Assembly: GCA_003557765.1 (NCBI GenBank)
Contig: PWNO01000190.1
Location: 1 to 60,638 of the forward strand
Source: Bacteroidales bacterium
GTDB taxonomy: Bacteria; Bacteroidota; Bacteroidia; Bacteroidales; UBA7960
DNA: 60,638 nt
Direction: 5' to 3'
The notes under the pieces were generated by a model. The model saw nothing but the letters and a program-made list of their open reading frames with translations, was not told the DNA's origin and did not search any database. The position numbers and the translations under genes are program-made. Shown here piece after piece: positions 1-8,516 of the stretch. The number at the start of each line of letters is the position of its first letter. Position 1 is the stretch's first letter.

Positions 1-1930
1 CGAGTATAACGGTTTCAAGATTAACTTCATTGACACTCCCGGCTTCGACGACTTTATCGGTGAGGTGATTGCGGCCCTCAAGGTATCTGATACGGCAGTC
101 ATGCTGATCAACGCCCAAAATGGTGTAGAGGTGGGGACCGAGATTACCTGGCGCCAGATCACAGCGCTTGAAAAGCCAACCATGTTTCTGGTTAACCAGC
201 TGGAGCATGAAAAAGCCAATTTTGATGAAACACTGCGTCAGCTGAAAGCCCAATTTGGAGGCAAAACTGTGGTGGCCCAGTACCCTGTCAATGCCGGGAT
301 CGGTTTCGACACGGTGGTCGATGTGCTGAAGATGAAAATGTACAAATTCCCTGTTGATGGAGGCAAACCAGAGGTGTCGGACATTCCTGATGGTGAAAAG
401 GACAAGGCTGAAGGTTATCGGAATGAGTTGATTGAAGCTGCTGCCGAGAGCGACGAAGAGCTGATGGAAGCCTTCTTTGAGAATGGTTCGCTGGGTGACG
501 AAGAGCTTGCCCGCGGCATCAGCCAGGGCATTGCCACACGCACCATGTTCCCGGTGATGTGTGCTTCTGCAAAAAACAACCAGGGCGTAGGCCGCTTCAT
601 GGAAGCCATCACCGAAAACCTTCCCGGACCCAAAGAAGTCGCCCCCGAAAAAGACACCGAAGGCAATGAGCTGACCTTCGACGAAAGCAAGGACACGGTG
701 GCTTTTGTGTTCAAGACTGCCGTCGAGCCCCACCTGGGTGAACTGTCTTTCTTTCGCGTATATGAAGGCAGCATCGCCGAGTCTGCCGACCTGATCAACT
801 CCGATTCAGACAGCAAAGAGCGCCTCTCCCAGCTGTTTATTGTGGCAGGCAAAAACAGGCAAAAGGTCGAAAAGGTAATGCCCGGTGACATCGCTGCCAC
901 CATCAAGCTAAAAGACACCAAAACAAACCATACCCTAACCGGACCAAAGAACCAGGGGGTAAAGGTAAGTGCCATCGTGTTTCCGAATCCGAAACACCGA
1001 TTCGCTGTGAAGGCTAAAAACACCAGTGATGAAGAAAAGCTGGGTACGGTGCTGCGCGAAATGAACAGCATTGACCCCACTCTCCTTTTTGAGCAGTCGA
1101 AGGAACTCAAGCAGATGATCCTCTCCGGACAAGGTGAGATGCATCTGAATGTGGCCAAATGGATGCTTGAAAACATCCATAAGGTCGAAATTGAATTTTT
1201 TGCGCCCAAGATTCCTTACCGGGAAACCATCACCAAGAACGCGAAATCAACATACCGCCACAAAAAACAATCCGGCGGTGCCGGCCAATTTGGTGAGGTG
1301 TACATGATGATCGAGCCTTATGAGGAAGGAAAGCCCAACCAGACCGAGTTTCCTGTGCGTAAGCAGGAAGAGCATGACCTGGACTGGGGTGGCAAGCTGG
1401 TCTTTAACAACTGTATTGTCGGTGGTGCTATCGATGCCCGCTTCATGCCGGCTATCCTCAAAGGGGTGATGGAAAAGATGGAAGAAGGGCCGCTGACCGG
1501 GTCCTATGCTCGCGATATCGTAGTCAATATTTATGATGGCAAGATGCACCCGGTCGACTCCAACGAAATCTCGTTTAAACTCGCCGGCCGCAATGCTTTC
1601 CGGGAGGCCTTCAGGACTGCCGGTCCCAAGATCATGGAGCCCATCTACGATGTAGAGGTCATGGTGCCCGAAGAAAAGATGGGTGATGTCATGACCGACT
1701 TACAGGGGCGCCGTGCTATCATCATGGGGATGGACAGCGAGGGCAACTATCAGCGGATACGTGCCAAAGTGCCGTTGGCTGAGATGAACCGCTATTCTAC
1801 CAGCCTGTCATCGCTTACGAGCGGACGTGCCACCTACGGAATGAAGTTTGCAGAATACCAGCAGGTGCCTATGGATATCCAGGAACAGCTGCTGAAAGCA
1901 TACGAGGAAGCACAGCAGGAGGAGGAATAA
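1..1930 (+). CDS. fusA2: EF-G2-like translation elongation factor G paralog, 5' truncated
   Basis: The open frame enters at base 2, so the start and the P-loop lie outside the window. The visible chain begins just before the G3 motif (DTPGF) and ends with the domain V sequence typical of EF-G. Domain II, domain III (SGQGEMHLNVAKW) and domain IV (SGGAGQFGEVYM) are all recognisable. Two departures from canonical EF-G are visible. The G4 guanine-specificity motif NKxD is replaced by NQLE, and domain IV carries an extra stretch of about 20-25 residues between the GQFGEV segment and IVGGAIDARFMPA. Both fit the Bacteroides EF-G2 paralog, reported to support translation without GTP hydrolysis and to aid gut colonisation. 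The family is certain; assignment to EF-G2 rather than canonical EF-G is strongly supported by the motif changes. A strong hairpin inside a mobile-repeat end follows the stop codon. Confidence 0.88.
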   Translation, partial: EYNGFKINFIDTPGFDDFIGEVIAALKVSDTAVMLINAQNGVEVGTEITWRQITALEKPTMFLVNQLEHEKANFDETLRQLKAQFGGKTVVAQYPVNAGIGFDTVVDVLKMKMYKFPVDGGKPEVSDIPDGEKDKAEGYRNELIEAAAESDEELMEAFFENGSLGDEELARGISQGIATRTMFPVMCASAKNNQGVGRFMEAITENLPGPKEVAPEKDTEGNELTFDESKDTVAFVFKTAVEPHLGELSFFRVYEGSIAESADLINSDSDSKERLSQLFIVAGKNRQKVEKVMPGDIAATIKLKDTKTNHTLTGPKNQGVKVSAIVFPNPKHRFAVKAKNTSDEEKLGTVLREMNSIDPTLLFEQSKELKQMILSGQGEMHLNVAKWMLENIHKVEIEFFAPKIPYRETITKNAKSTYRHKKQSGGAGQFGEVYMMIEPYEEGKPNQTEFPVRKQEEHDLDWGGKLVFNNCIVGGAIDARFMPAILKGVMEKMEEGPLTGSYARDIVVNIYDGKMHPVDSNEISFKLAGRNAFREAFRTAGPKIMEPIYDVEVMVPEEKMGDVMTDLQGRRAIIMGMDSEGNYQRIRAKVPLAEMNRYSTSLSSLTSGRATYGMKFAEYQQVPMDIQEQLLKAYEEAQQEEE

Positions 1931-1961
1931 AACCGTTCAAGGGATTGCCAAATGCTTCAGA

Positions 1962-2078
1962 AAAAAGAGGGTGTCTCAAAAGTCAGAGACACCCTCTTTT
2001 TATTCGTATGCTATGCCCGAAAACTTTTTCAAAAATTCAATTCTCAGAAGCTTAAATTTTATGAGACGGCTTCTTTTT
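1962..2078 (+). mobile_element. MITE-like element, copy A
   Basis: This non-coding unit of about 117 bp has imperfect terminal inverted repeats sharing AAAAAGA-G--GTCTCA-AA. A second copy lies inverted at 46637-46748 and matches along nearly the whole length, including the inner ATTCAATTCTCAG segment. The left end folds into a 14-bp hairpin (1964-1977 with 1986-1999) followed by T residues, so it probably also serves as the terminator of the EF-G gene. No transposase is encoded. No clear target duplication is seen. Confidence 0.7.
1964..2003 (+). terminator. Rho-independent-type terminator after EF-G2 gene
   Basis: Two perfect 14-nt arms (AAAGAGGGTGTCTC and its complement) enclose an 8-nt loop and are followed by a T-rich run. 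It lies 33 bp after the EF-G stop codon and is part of the left end of the MITE-like element. The hairpin is symmetric and could stop transcription from either side, including from the convergent abgT gene. Confidence 0.65.
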
Positions 2079-2088
2079 GTATGCGTGC

Positions 2089-3675
2089 TTACTGTATGTA
2101 AATCCCTTCACCCACACCGATTGGGAGTCCCAGGGTGAACCACACAAATAGCAACACAAGCCACATAAAGAACAGGATGATGGCATAGGGAATGAGCAGC
2201 GACACAATGGTGCCGATGCCGATGTTTTTGTTGTACTTGTGTATCCATCCAAGCAACAGCGGGAAGTAGACGTATAATGGAGTGACGCAGTTGGTGATTG
2301 AGTCCCCTACGCGATACATCAGCTGCACGAAAGCCGGGCTATAGTTCAGCTGGGCAAGCATTGGGATAAAGATTGGTGCAAAGATGGCCCATTTTGCTGA
2401 TCCGCTTCCCAGAAAAATATTGAGGACGGCCACAATAATCATGTACATCACAAACATGAGCGGCCCCGTAAGTCCGGTCGACTGCAGGAAGTCGGCCCCG
2501 CCAATGGCGAGGATGGTGTCGAGGTTCGACCAGCTGAACAGGTTGATAAACTGGGCGACGATAAGCATAAGTACGATGTAGCCGGAGAGTTCCTTCATGC
2601 CGTGCTCCATTTGCTTGAGCACGTCGTTGGGCTTTTTGATGGCTCCGGTGGCCTTTCCGTAAAAATAGCCCGGGATGGCAAAGAAGAAGAACAGGATGGG
2701 GATAAGCCCGCGCAGGAAGGGTGAGGGCACCAGGCCACCGGTTTCCTGGTTACGCAGCGGTGCTGCAGAGGGAACCACCAGGATGAGGATGATGATGACA
2801 TAGATCAACAAGGCCAGGCCTGCCCTGCGCATTCCTTTGCGCTCTTCCGGGCTGAGCTTGCCGTCGGTAATCTCATGGTCGAAGGTGCCGATCAACTCAA
2901 ACTTATTGCACCGCGGAATGGTGTATCGCCGGGCAATGAATGCTCCGCCAAAGGCCAGCATGAAGGTGGATGCGATCATGAAATACCAGTTTGCGGTAGG
3001 GCTTACCTCCATCCCGCCTGGCATCTGTGAGGTGATCTCTGTACTTATTCCAGCCAGCAACACGTCTGTGCCTGCAATGAAAAAATTGGCTGTGAAGCCA
3101 GCCGTCGCACCGGCATAACCCGCCACAAGCCCGGCAATGGGATGCAACCCCATCTGTGTAAATATTAATGCCGCAATGGGCGGTACGATGACTACACCGG
3201 CATCCGATCCCACATTGCCTACTGCGCCGATGATGAAAATTACGGGCAATACCACTTTTTTGGGCACGGAAAAAGCTACCGTACGCAAGGCTACTGCAAG
3301 CAGGCCGCTGCGTTCAGCGATGGAAACGCCCATAAGCATGACCAGGACCAGGCCAAAGGGTGCAAAATGGGCAAAGTTGGTGACCATCTCCTCCAGGAAA
3401 CGGCGCAAGCCCTCACCGCTGATCAGGTTTTCTGCCTCTACCAGGCTGCCGTCATCGGGATGAATGGCACTTACACCCAAATAAGCTGTAAGGGCGCTGA
3501 GGAGCACAATAAAAATGGTGATCCAGAGAAAAATCCAGAAAGGGTGGGGCAGCTTGTTGCCCATGACCTCAATCCAGCGCAGGAACCCTTTTGAACCGGT
3601 ATCCGCTACCGTGTTCTGCGCTTCCTTTCCTGTAGTGCCCCCTGTTCCGGGGCTTTCCTTGCCTTTTTCTGCCAT
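2089..3675 (-). CDS. AbgT family transporter (p-aminobenzoyl-glutamate transporter-like)
   Basis: The 528-residue protein has a short charged cytoplasmic N-terminus, then the family opening FLRWIEVMGNKLPHPFWIFLW and about ten hydrophobic segments. The segments with VGSDAGVVIVPPIAALIF and ARYTIP-like loops match the AbgT family (PF03806), whose members import p-aminobenzoyl-glutamate or export antimetabolites such as sulfonamides. Length is typical of the family (about 510-530). The gene is monocistronic, converging on the EF-G gene; its stop codon lies only about 10 bp from the end of the MITE-like element. Substrate cannot be deduced from sequence, and no folate or abgAB genes are adjacent. 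Confidence 0.88.
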   Translation of the reverse strand: MAEKGKESPGTGGTTGKEAQNTVADTGSKGFLRWIEVMGNKLPHPFWIFLWITIFIVLLSALTAYLGVSAIHPDDGSLVEAENLISGEGLRRFLEEMVTNFAHFAPFGLVLVMLMGVSIAERSGLLAVALRTVAFSVPKKVVLPVIFIIGAVGNVGSDAGVVIVPPIAALIFTQMGLHPIAGLVAGYAGATAGFTANFFIAGTDVLLAGISTEITSQMPGGMEVSPTANWYFMIASTFMLAFGGAFIARRYTIPRCNKFELIGTFDHEITDGKLSPEERKGMRRAGLALLIYVIIILILVVPSAAPLRNQETGGLVPSPFLRGLIPILFFFFAIPGYFYGKATGAIKKPNDVLKQMEHGMKELSGYIVLMLIVAQFINLFSWSNLDTILAIGGADFLQSTGLTGPLMFVMYMIIVAVLNIFLGSGSAKWAIFAPIFIPMLAQLNYSPAFVQLMYRVGDSITNCVTPLYVYFPLLLGWIHKYNKNIGIGTIVSLLIPYAIILFFMWLVLLFVWFTLGLPIGVGEGIYIQ

Positions 3676-3765
3676 AACTAATCAGTCTATTGTGGTGAAT
3701 GAATAAGGTTGTTTATAATTGTTCTAAATTGCTGCAAATCATATAGATCAAAACGGGCTAACGGG

Positions 3766-3773
3766 CAAAAATA
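3766..3773 (-). promoter_or_regulatory. Candidate -7 box upstream of abgT-like gene
   Basis: On the minus strand this reads TATTTTTG, a match to the Bacteroidetes TAnnTTTG -7 element, about 90 bp upstream of the start codon. No convincing TTTG -33 element is seen at the expected distance. Confidence 0.3.
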
Positions 3774-3822
3774 ATATTTTCAATGATACTTGCACAGGGC
3801 ACTAGTGATTTTTCAACCATAT

Positions 3823-3854
3823 AAAAAGCCCGGCATTCATTTGCCGGGCTTTTT
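3823..3854 (-). terminator. Terminator of nrdJ
   Basis: A perfect 13-bp stem (AAAAAGCCCGGCA and its complement) with a 6-nt loop lies 27 bp after the nrdJ stop codon. Read on the minus strand it ends in a T run, as expected for intrinsic termination. Confidence 0.8.
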
Positions 3855-3880
3855 TAACACAAAACAAGGTTAAAATGTGA

Positions 3881-6532
3881 TCAGCCACATTTACTCTCAC
3901 CGCAACTGGTGCAGGTGAGACAGCCCTCCTGGTAGATTACGGAATCCTCTTGCTGACAGTTGCTGCATATGCGACCCTTTGCGCGGGTGCCATCAGGGAT
4001 AAACTTTTTCAGGGCCCTGACCACCCCATTCTTCCACGTATGCAGGCGGTCGCTGTGCAGGTTCAAATCTTCGATCACATCAATTACGGAGGGCAACGGC
4101 ATCCCGTGCCGGAGAATTCCGGATATCAGCTTGGCATAGTTCCAGTATTCCTTGTGGAAAGAACGGGAAAGCCCCTCGATGGTTACCTTATAGCCATCTT
4201 TGTCCTGGAACTGAAAATCATAGCGCTTTTCGCCGCTTTCCAGTTTGTTTTTGATTACCAACCCCTTATTAACGTCGGGAGGCAGGTAGAAGCCTTCTGC
4301 TTTACCCGTGAAGATCTCATAAGGCCTGTCATGAAGGATGCCGACAACGGCCATCCATTTTTCAGATTCGTTGTTGAATCGTACAATTTCGGCTTCAAGG
4401 ACCTTTGGACGTTTGGGTGCTTCAGTCTCTCTGAAAACCCGGTCTTCTTTTTTCTTTTCAGTTACAAGCACTCCGGAGCGGGAGCCGTCGCGATACACCG
4501 TAACCCCCTTGCAACCGCTCTCCCACCCTGTTTGGTAGATCTGGCCCACAAGTTCCTGGCTTACATTTCCGGGCACGTTTACGGTAACACTGATGCTATG
4601 GTCAACCCATTTCTGCACTGCACCCTGCATTTTCACCTTGGAGACCCAGTCCACATCATTGGCAGTCGCCTTATGATAAGGTGACCGCCTGATGACATCC
4701 TGCAGTGCATTGTCCTTCATGCGGCGGACCTCCTCCACATCATAATCATTGACCTTCAGCCAATCCAGAAATTTGTGGTGAAACACATTGTACTCTTCCC
4801 AGGTGTCGCCCACTTCATCGGTGAAGTCTACCCGTACGTTTTTGTCGTTGGGGTTGACCTTGCGGCGGCGTTTATACGCCACCATGAACACCGGTTCAAT
4901 GCCGGAGGTGGTCTGAGTGAGGATGGACACACTTCCGGTAGGGGCAATGGTAAGCAGGGCGATGTTTCGGCGTCCTTTTTCATTCATCTCTGTGTACAGA
5001 CCGGTGTCGGCCTCTTTGAGGCGTTGGATGAAGGGGTTATTGGCTTCGCGACGGGTGTCGTAGACCGGAAATGGCCCACGCTCACCGGCGAGCTTGACGG
5101 ACGAGCGGTACGCTTCCAATGCGAGGCATTTGTGGATCTTCACCGAAAAATCGTTGGCTTCCTGCGTGCCGTAACGGTATCCGAGAGCAGCAAGCATGTC
5201 CCCTTCGGCGGTGATGCCAATGCCTGTGCGCCGACCCTCAATGCATTTGTTGCGGATCTTCTGCCACAAGTGCAGCTCCACGCGTTTCACCTCCTCATCT
5301 TCCGGATCGTTTTCTATTTTGGTCAGGATGTTATCTATTTTTTCCAGTTCCAGGTCGATAATATCGTCCATGATGCGTTGGGCATAGGCCACGTGCTCTT
5401 TAAACAGGGCAAAGTCAAAGTTTGCTGTTTCCTGGAAAGGGTTTTTGACATAGCCAAAAAGGTTGATGGCCAGGAGCCGGCAACTGTCATAAGGGCAAAG
5501 CGGGATCTCACCGCAGGGGTTGGTTGACACGGTATGGAAGCCCAGGTCGCTGTATGTGTCGGGGACTGATTCGCTGATGATGGTGTCCCAGAAGAGGATC
5601 CCGGGCTCCGCCGATTTCCAGGCGTTGTACACGATCTTTTTCCACAGGTCACGCGCCCTGATCTTCTTGACGTATACCGGGCTTTTGGCGTTTATGGGGT
5701 ATTGTTGCACAAAGTCGGTATCTTTGGCTACGGCCTCCATGAATTCGTCAGTAATCTTCACGCTTACATTGGCCCCGGTAACCTTACCTTGCGCCATCTT
5801 GGCGTCAATAAAACCCTCGGCATCAGGATGCTTGACAGAGACTGTAAGCATAAGTGCCCCACGACGACCGTCCTGGGCGACCTCGCGTGTGGAGTTGGAG
5901 TACCTTTCCATAAATGGGACCAGGCCGGTGGAGGTGAGTGCACTGTTTTTTACCGGACTGCCTTTGGGTCTGATGTGCGAAAGGTCATGTCCTACACCAC
6001 CTCTGCGTTTCATAAGCTGTACCTGCTCCTCATCCAGCTTCATGATGCCTCCATAGGAGTCTGCAATGCCTTTGTTCCCAATAACAAAACAATTGGACAG
6101 CGAACCGATCTGAAATGGGTTTCCAATGCCTGCCATGGGGCTGCCCTGAGGGACAATATAACGAAAGTCTTTTAAGAGGTTGAAAATGATATCTTCCGTA
6201 AGCGGGTTGGGATATTTTTGTTCAATGCGGCAAATCTCGCGGGCCAGTCTGCGGTGCATGTCGTCAGGCGTTCGTTCGTACAGATTGCCTTCCGAATCCT
6301 TGAGTGCGTATTTGTTAACCCATACATTGGCTGCCAGGCTGTCGTCACCAAAATACGCTGTGGCAGACTCCATCACCTCGTCATAATCATAGCGGGTTAA
6401 TGAATGACCGATGGTTCCCTTCTTGGCATCCATCGCCTCTGTGCGCTCTTCAAGCATTTCCTCGTACAGGTTGTTTTTTATCTGTTGCTGCCGGGCGTCA
6501 TTCTTATTTTTTAGCGCAGAGTTGTCAGCCAT
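3881..6532 (-). CDS. nrdJ: Adenosylcobalamin-dependent (class II) ribonucleoside-diphosphate reductase
   Basis: This enzyme reduces ribonucleotides to deoxyribonucleotides with a B12-derived thiyl radical, in cytosol and without oxygen. The 883-residue chain has the catalytic-barrel cysteines: C148 in SLSNCFVIG and C340 in STNPCGEIPLC. The finger-loop region PTGSVSILTQTTSGIEP is also present. A TSCPD-type domain lies around residues 700-830, and the C-terminus is a Cys-rich tail (CSNC, CLTC, CGESKCG) likely to shuttle electrons to the active site. No class I or III reductase is nearby, and no cobalamin riboswitch was recognised in the 289-bp upstream region, which instead contains repeats listed separately. 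A strong terminator follows. The family is certain; use of diphosphates rather than triphosphates is inferred from the long NrdJ type. Confidence 0.95.
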   Translation of the reverse strand: MADNSALKNKNDARQQQIKNNLYEEMLEERTEAMDAKKGTIGHSLTRYDYDEVMESATAYFGDDSLAANVWVNKYALKDSEGNLYERTPDDMHRRLAREICRIEQKYPNPLTEDIIFNLLKDFRYIVPQGSPMAGIGNPFQIGSLSNCFVIGNKGIADSYGGIMKLDEEQVQLMKRRGGVGHDLSHIRPKGSPVKNSALTSTGLVPFMERYSNSTREVAQDGRRGALMLTVSVKHPDAEGFIDAKMAQGKVTGANVSVKITDEFMEAVAKDTDFVQQYPINAKSPVYVKKIRARDLWKKIVYNAWKSAEPGILFWDTIISESVPDTYSDLGFHTVSTNPCGEIPLCPYDSCRLLAINLFGYVKNPFQETANFDFALFKEHVAYAQRIMDDIIDLELEKIDNILTKIENDPEDEEVKRVELHLWQKIRNKCIEGRRTGIGITAEGDMLAALGYRYGTQEANDFSVKIHKCLALEAYRSSVKLAGERGPFPVYDTRREANNPFIQRLKEADTGLYTEMNEKGRRNIALLTIAPTGSVSILTQTTSGIEPVFMVAYKRRRKVNPNDKNVRVDFTDEVGDTWEEYNVFHHKFLDWLKVNDYDVEEVRRMKDNALQDVIRRSPYHKATANDVDWVSKVKMQGAVQKWVDHSISVTVNVPGNVSQELVGQIYQTGWESGCKGVTVYRDGSRSGVLVTEKKKEDRVFRETEAPKRPKVLEAEIVRFNNESEKWMAVVGILHDRPYEIFTGKAEGFYLPPDVNKGLVIKNKLESGEKRYDFQFQDKDGYKVTIEGLSRSFHKEYWNYAKLISGILRHGMPLPSVIDVIEDLNLHSDRLHTWKNGVVRALKKFIPDGTRAKGRICSNCQQEDSVIYQEGCLTCTSCGESKCG

Positions 6533-6821
6533 AGCGTATATGTTTTTTTATTGTTAATAACCTGAATTGATTGCTTTATATAATAAAGCAGAGGTGTGCC
6601 GGGTGCTGAAGTGGTGCCTTAATTACGAAATTAAGAAACAAAACAACAACAAGTCTCAATATGTTATTAACAAAAACGGAAAGTTATTAACGACGAACAG
6701 CTAAGTCTTTGAAAGAAAAAAACTTAGCTGTTATACCCAAAGTGTTCTTTAAACTAGCGGCTTAACCTGTTAAATATCAGCAGAAATGCTGTTTTTGAAA
6801 AAATATTTTACTGCATTATGG
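6533..6821 (-). promoter_or_regulatory. nrdJ upstream region with repeated 9-mer and inverted repeats
   Basis: This AT-rich gap between prfB and nrdJ holds three copies of a 9-mer: GTTAATAAC at 6553-6561, and GTTATTAAC at 6663-6671 and 6683-6691. It also holds three inverted repeats. TGCTTTAT/ATAAAGCA lies at 6572-6590, CTTAATT/AATTAAG at 6618-6635, and an 11-bp stem AACAGCTAAGT/ACTTAGCTGTT at 6697-6732. The last may help end prfB transcription, though no T run follows. Operator function, for instance for NrdR or another regulator, is inference. Confidence 0.4.
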
Positions 6822-7905
6822 TTATGCAAATTCAATCAAATAGGCTTTAATGAATGCATCAATGTCGCCATCCATAACCTGTTGTACATTCGAAGTTTCA
6901 ACTCCGGTGCGGAGGTCTTTAACCATTTTGTATGGGTGAAACACGTAACTTCTGATCTGTGAGCCCCATTCGATTTTCTTTTTGCTGCTTTCCATGGCAT
7001 CAATTTTTTCTCTTTTCTTGCGCAGCTCCAGTTCATAAAGTTGTGACTTCAGCATGGTGAGTGCTTTTTCCCGGTTTTGGTTTTGTGAGCGGGTTTCCTG
7101 GCATTCCACCACGATACCCGATGGGGCGTGTCTGACCCTTACCGCACTTTCAATCTTATTCACATTCTGTCCGCCAGGTCCGCTTGAGCGGAAGGTGTCC
7201 CATGACAAATCGGAAGGGTTCAGTTCAATGTCAATGTTTTCGTCAACCACCGGGTAGGCATAAACGGAGGCAAAGGAGGTGTGCCTTTTGTTGTTGGCAT
7301 CGAAAGGGGACAGCCTTACAAGGCGGTGTACGCCGTTTTCTCCTTTCAGGTATCCATAGGCGTGGTCGCCTTCAAACTCAATAGACGCACTTTTGATGCC
7401 GGCACCATCTCCTTCCTGAACGTCCAGCACCTTGGTCTTGTATTGGTGGCGTTCGCCCCAACGGAGGTACATGCGCATCAGCATCTCGGCCCAGTCCTGG
7501 CTTTCCGTGCCGCCTGCACCTGCATTGATCGTGACAATGGCATCCAGGTGATCTTCCTCTTTGTTCAGCATTTTGCGAAACTCCAGGGCCTCCATTTGCT
7601 CCAGGGCCTTCGCATACTGCTCCTCCACCTCGTCTTCTGACGACTCTCCTTCGTGATAAAACTCATGAAGCACCTTAAGGTCTTCGATCTGCTGACGGGC
7701 GTCTTCATAAGCATCGACCCATTTTTTGATGCTGCTGCTTTTCTTGAGTTTGCCCTGCGCCTCCCGGGGGTTGTCCCAAAAGTCAGGAGCCTCTGTTTCT
7801 TTTTGCATTTCAGCTACCTGGGATTTCTTGCCGTCAATGTCAAAGAAACCTCCTTAAGGCATCAAGCCTCTGGTCCAGGTCTGTGATCTGATCTTTGTAT
7901 ACCAT
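6822..7905 (-). CDS. prfB: Peptide chain release factor 2, with programmed +1 frameshift
   Basis: RF2 recognises UAA and UGA stop codons and triggers peptide release. Translation starts at ATG 7905 and reads 21 codons to CTT, then meets an in-frame TGA (7842-7840). Skipping one T puts the ribosome in the frame that runs to 6822, giving about 360 residues, the normal RF2 length. The anticodon-mimic SPF motif (RLSPFDANNKRH) and the catalytic GGQ (SSGPGGQNVNK) are present. The short upstream frame and the shift site show the gene is intact rather than broken: a Shine-Dalgarno-like AAGGAGG sits 3 nt before CTTTGAC. A caller that ignores frameshifting would report only 6822-7808. RF2 autoregulates through this site in many bacteria. 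Confidence 0.95.
7839..7855 (-). promoter_or_regulatory. prfB programmed +1 frameshift site
   Basis: On the minus strand the site reads AAGGAGG (7855-7849), TTT, then CTTTGAC (7845-7839). The internal Shine-Dalgarno spacing, slippery CTT codon and TGA stop followed by C match the conserved RF2 autoregulatory recoding signal. High RF2 terminates at the TGA; low RF2 lets ribosomes slip by +1. Confidence 0.95.
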
Positions 7906-8008
7906 GGGTGTTTATTGATTACAAGTTATATTGATGTGTTTGTATTTTTCAACTAATTGGTTATCTGGCGTTTGTTGTTTTCAAGAGCCAACTTAGTCCA
8001 AAAGCCCC

Positions 8009-8058
8009 GTGATAATAATTATCCTTCTATGTGTCAAACCTTTGGCATGTAGGTTTCA
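8009..8058 (+). repeat. R repeat, copy 1 (divergent)
   Basis: The segment reads like the R consensus (AATnATCAT, GTGTGTCA, TTGGCATG, GTTTCA in that order and spacing) but with several changes. It lies between the recX stop and the prfB start. Confidence 0.45.
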
Positions 8059-8499
8059 ACTCATCATTTCCCATACCAACGCCGGTTCATATCCCTTTTG
8101 TATGCAGTAAGCCGCCGTTTTTGCCCGGAGGTCTTCTTCGTTGCGGGGCTTCAGTGTTTGTCTCTTCTGGGTCATCAGCGTCCGCAGCTTTTGGATGTAG
8201 GCATCGCCGTCAATCTCCTCAAGGGCTTGCCGGATATGGTCTTCAGGGATGTTTTTCGCGCGCAGGGCGGCCTTGATCTTCACTTTTCCCCATCCGTTCT
8301 GGCGGAACTTTCCGCGCACGAAGATACTGGCATAGCGCTGGTCGTCGAGGAAGTCCTCCTCGCGTAACGCCCGGATTACCTGGCCCGTCGCATGCCGGTC
8401 GGCCCCCAGGCGAAGGAGTTTTTCCTCCACCTCGCGTGTACACCGCTCCCGGTAAGCACAGTACCGCCTGGCTTTTTCTGTAAGCGCTTCAACGTTCAT
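8056..8499 (-). CDS. recX: RecX family regulatory protein
   Basis: RecX binds RecA filaments and modulates recombination. The 147-residue chain contains the three-helix repeats of the family: ARRYCAYRERCTREVEEKLLRLG, then EEDFLDDQRYASIFVRGKFRQNGWGKVKIKAALRAKNI. These are short stretches characteristic of RecX. Start choice: a longer form begins with TTG at 8520, overlapping the stop codon of the upstream RNase gene by 4 bp. The ATG at 8499 has a purine-rich GAAGAAAA element upstream and is preferred, but translational coupling from the TTG cannot be excluded. It is encoded directly after the RNase E/G gene and probably cotranscribed; recA is not in the window. Confidence 0.85.
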   Translation of the reverse strand: MNVEALTEKARRYCAYRERCTREVEEKLLRLGADRHATGQVIRALREEDFLDDQRYASIFVRGKFRQNGWGKVKIKAALRAKNIPEDHIRQALEEIDGDAYIQKLRTLMTQKRQTLKPRNEEDLRAKTAAYCIQKGYEPALVWEMMS

Positions 8500-8516
8500 C
8501 GTTTTCTTCGTGTACG

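Noticed and set aside
415..1209. Long antisense open frame over the EF-G gene
   Set aside because: It mirrors codon structure of the real gene, has Ser-rich composition without family match and no ribosome-binding site; the plus-strand EF-G reading is clear.
6533..6821. Cobalamin riboswitch before nrdJ
   Set aside because: A B12 riboswitch was expected for a coenzyme B12-dependent reductase, but no B12-box (GCCACTG-type) sequence or matching fold was found in the gap.
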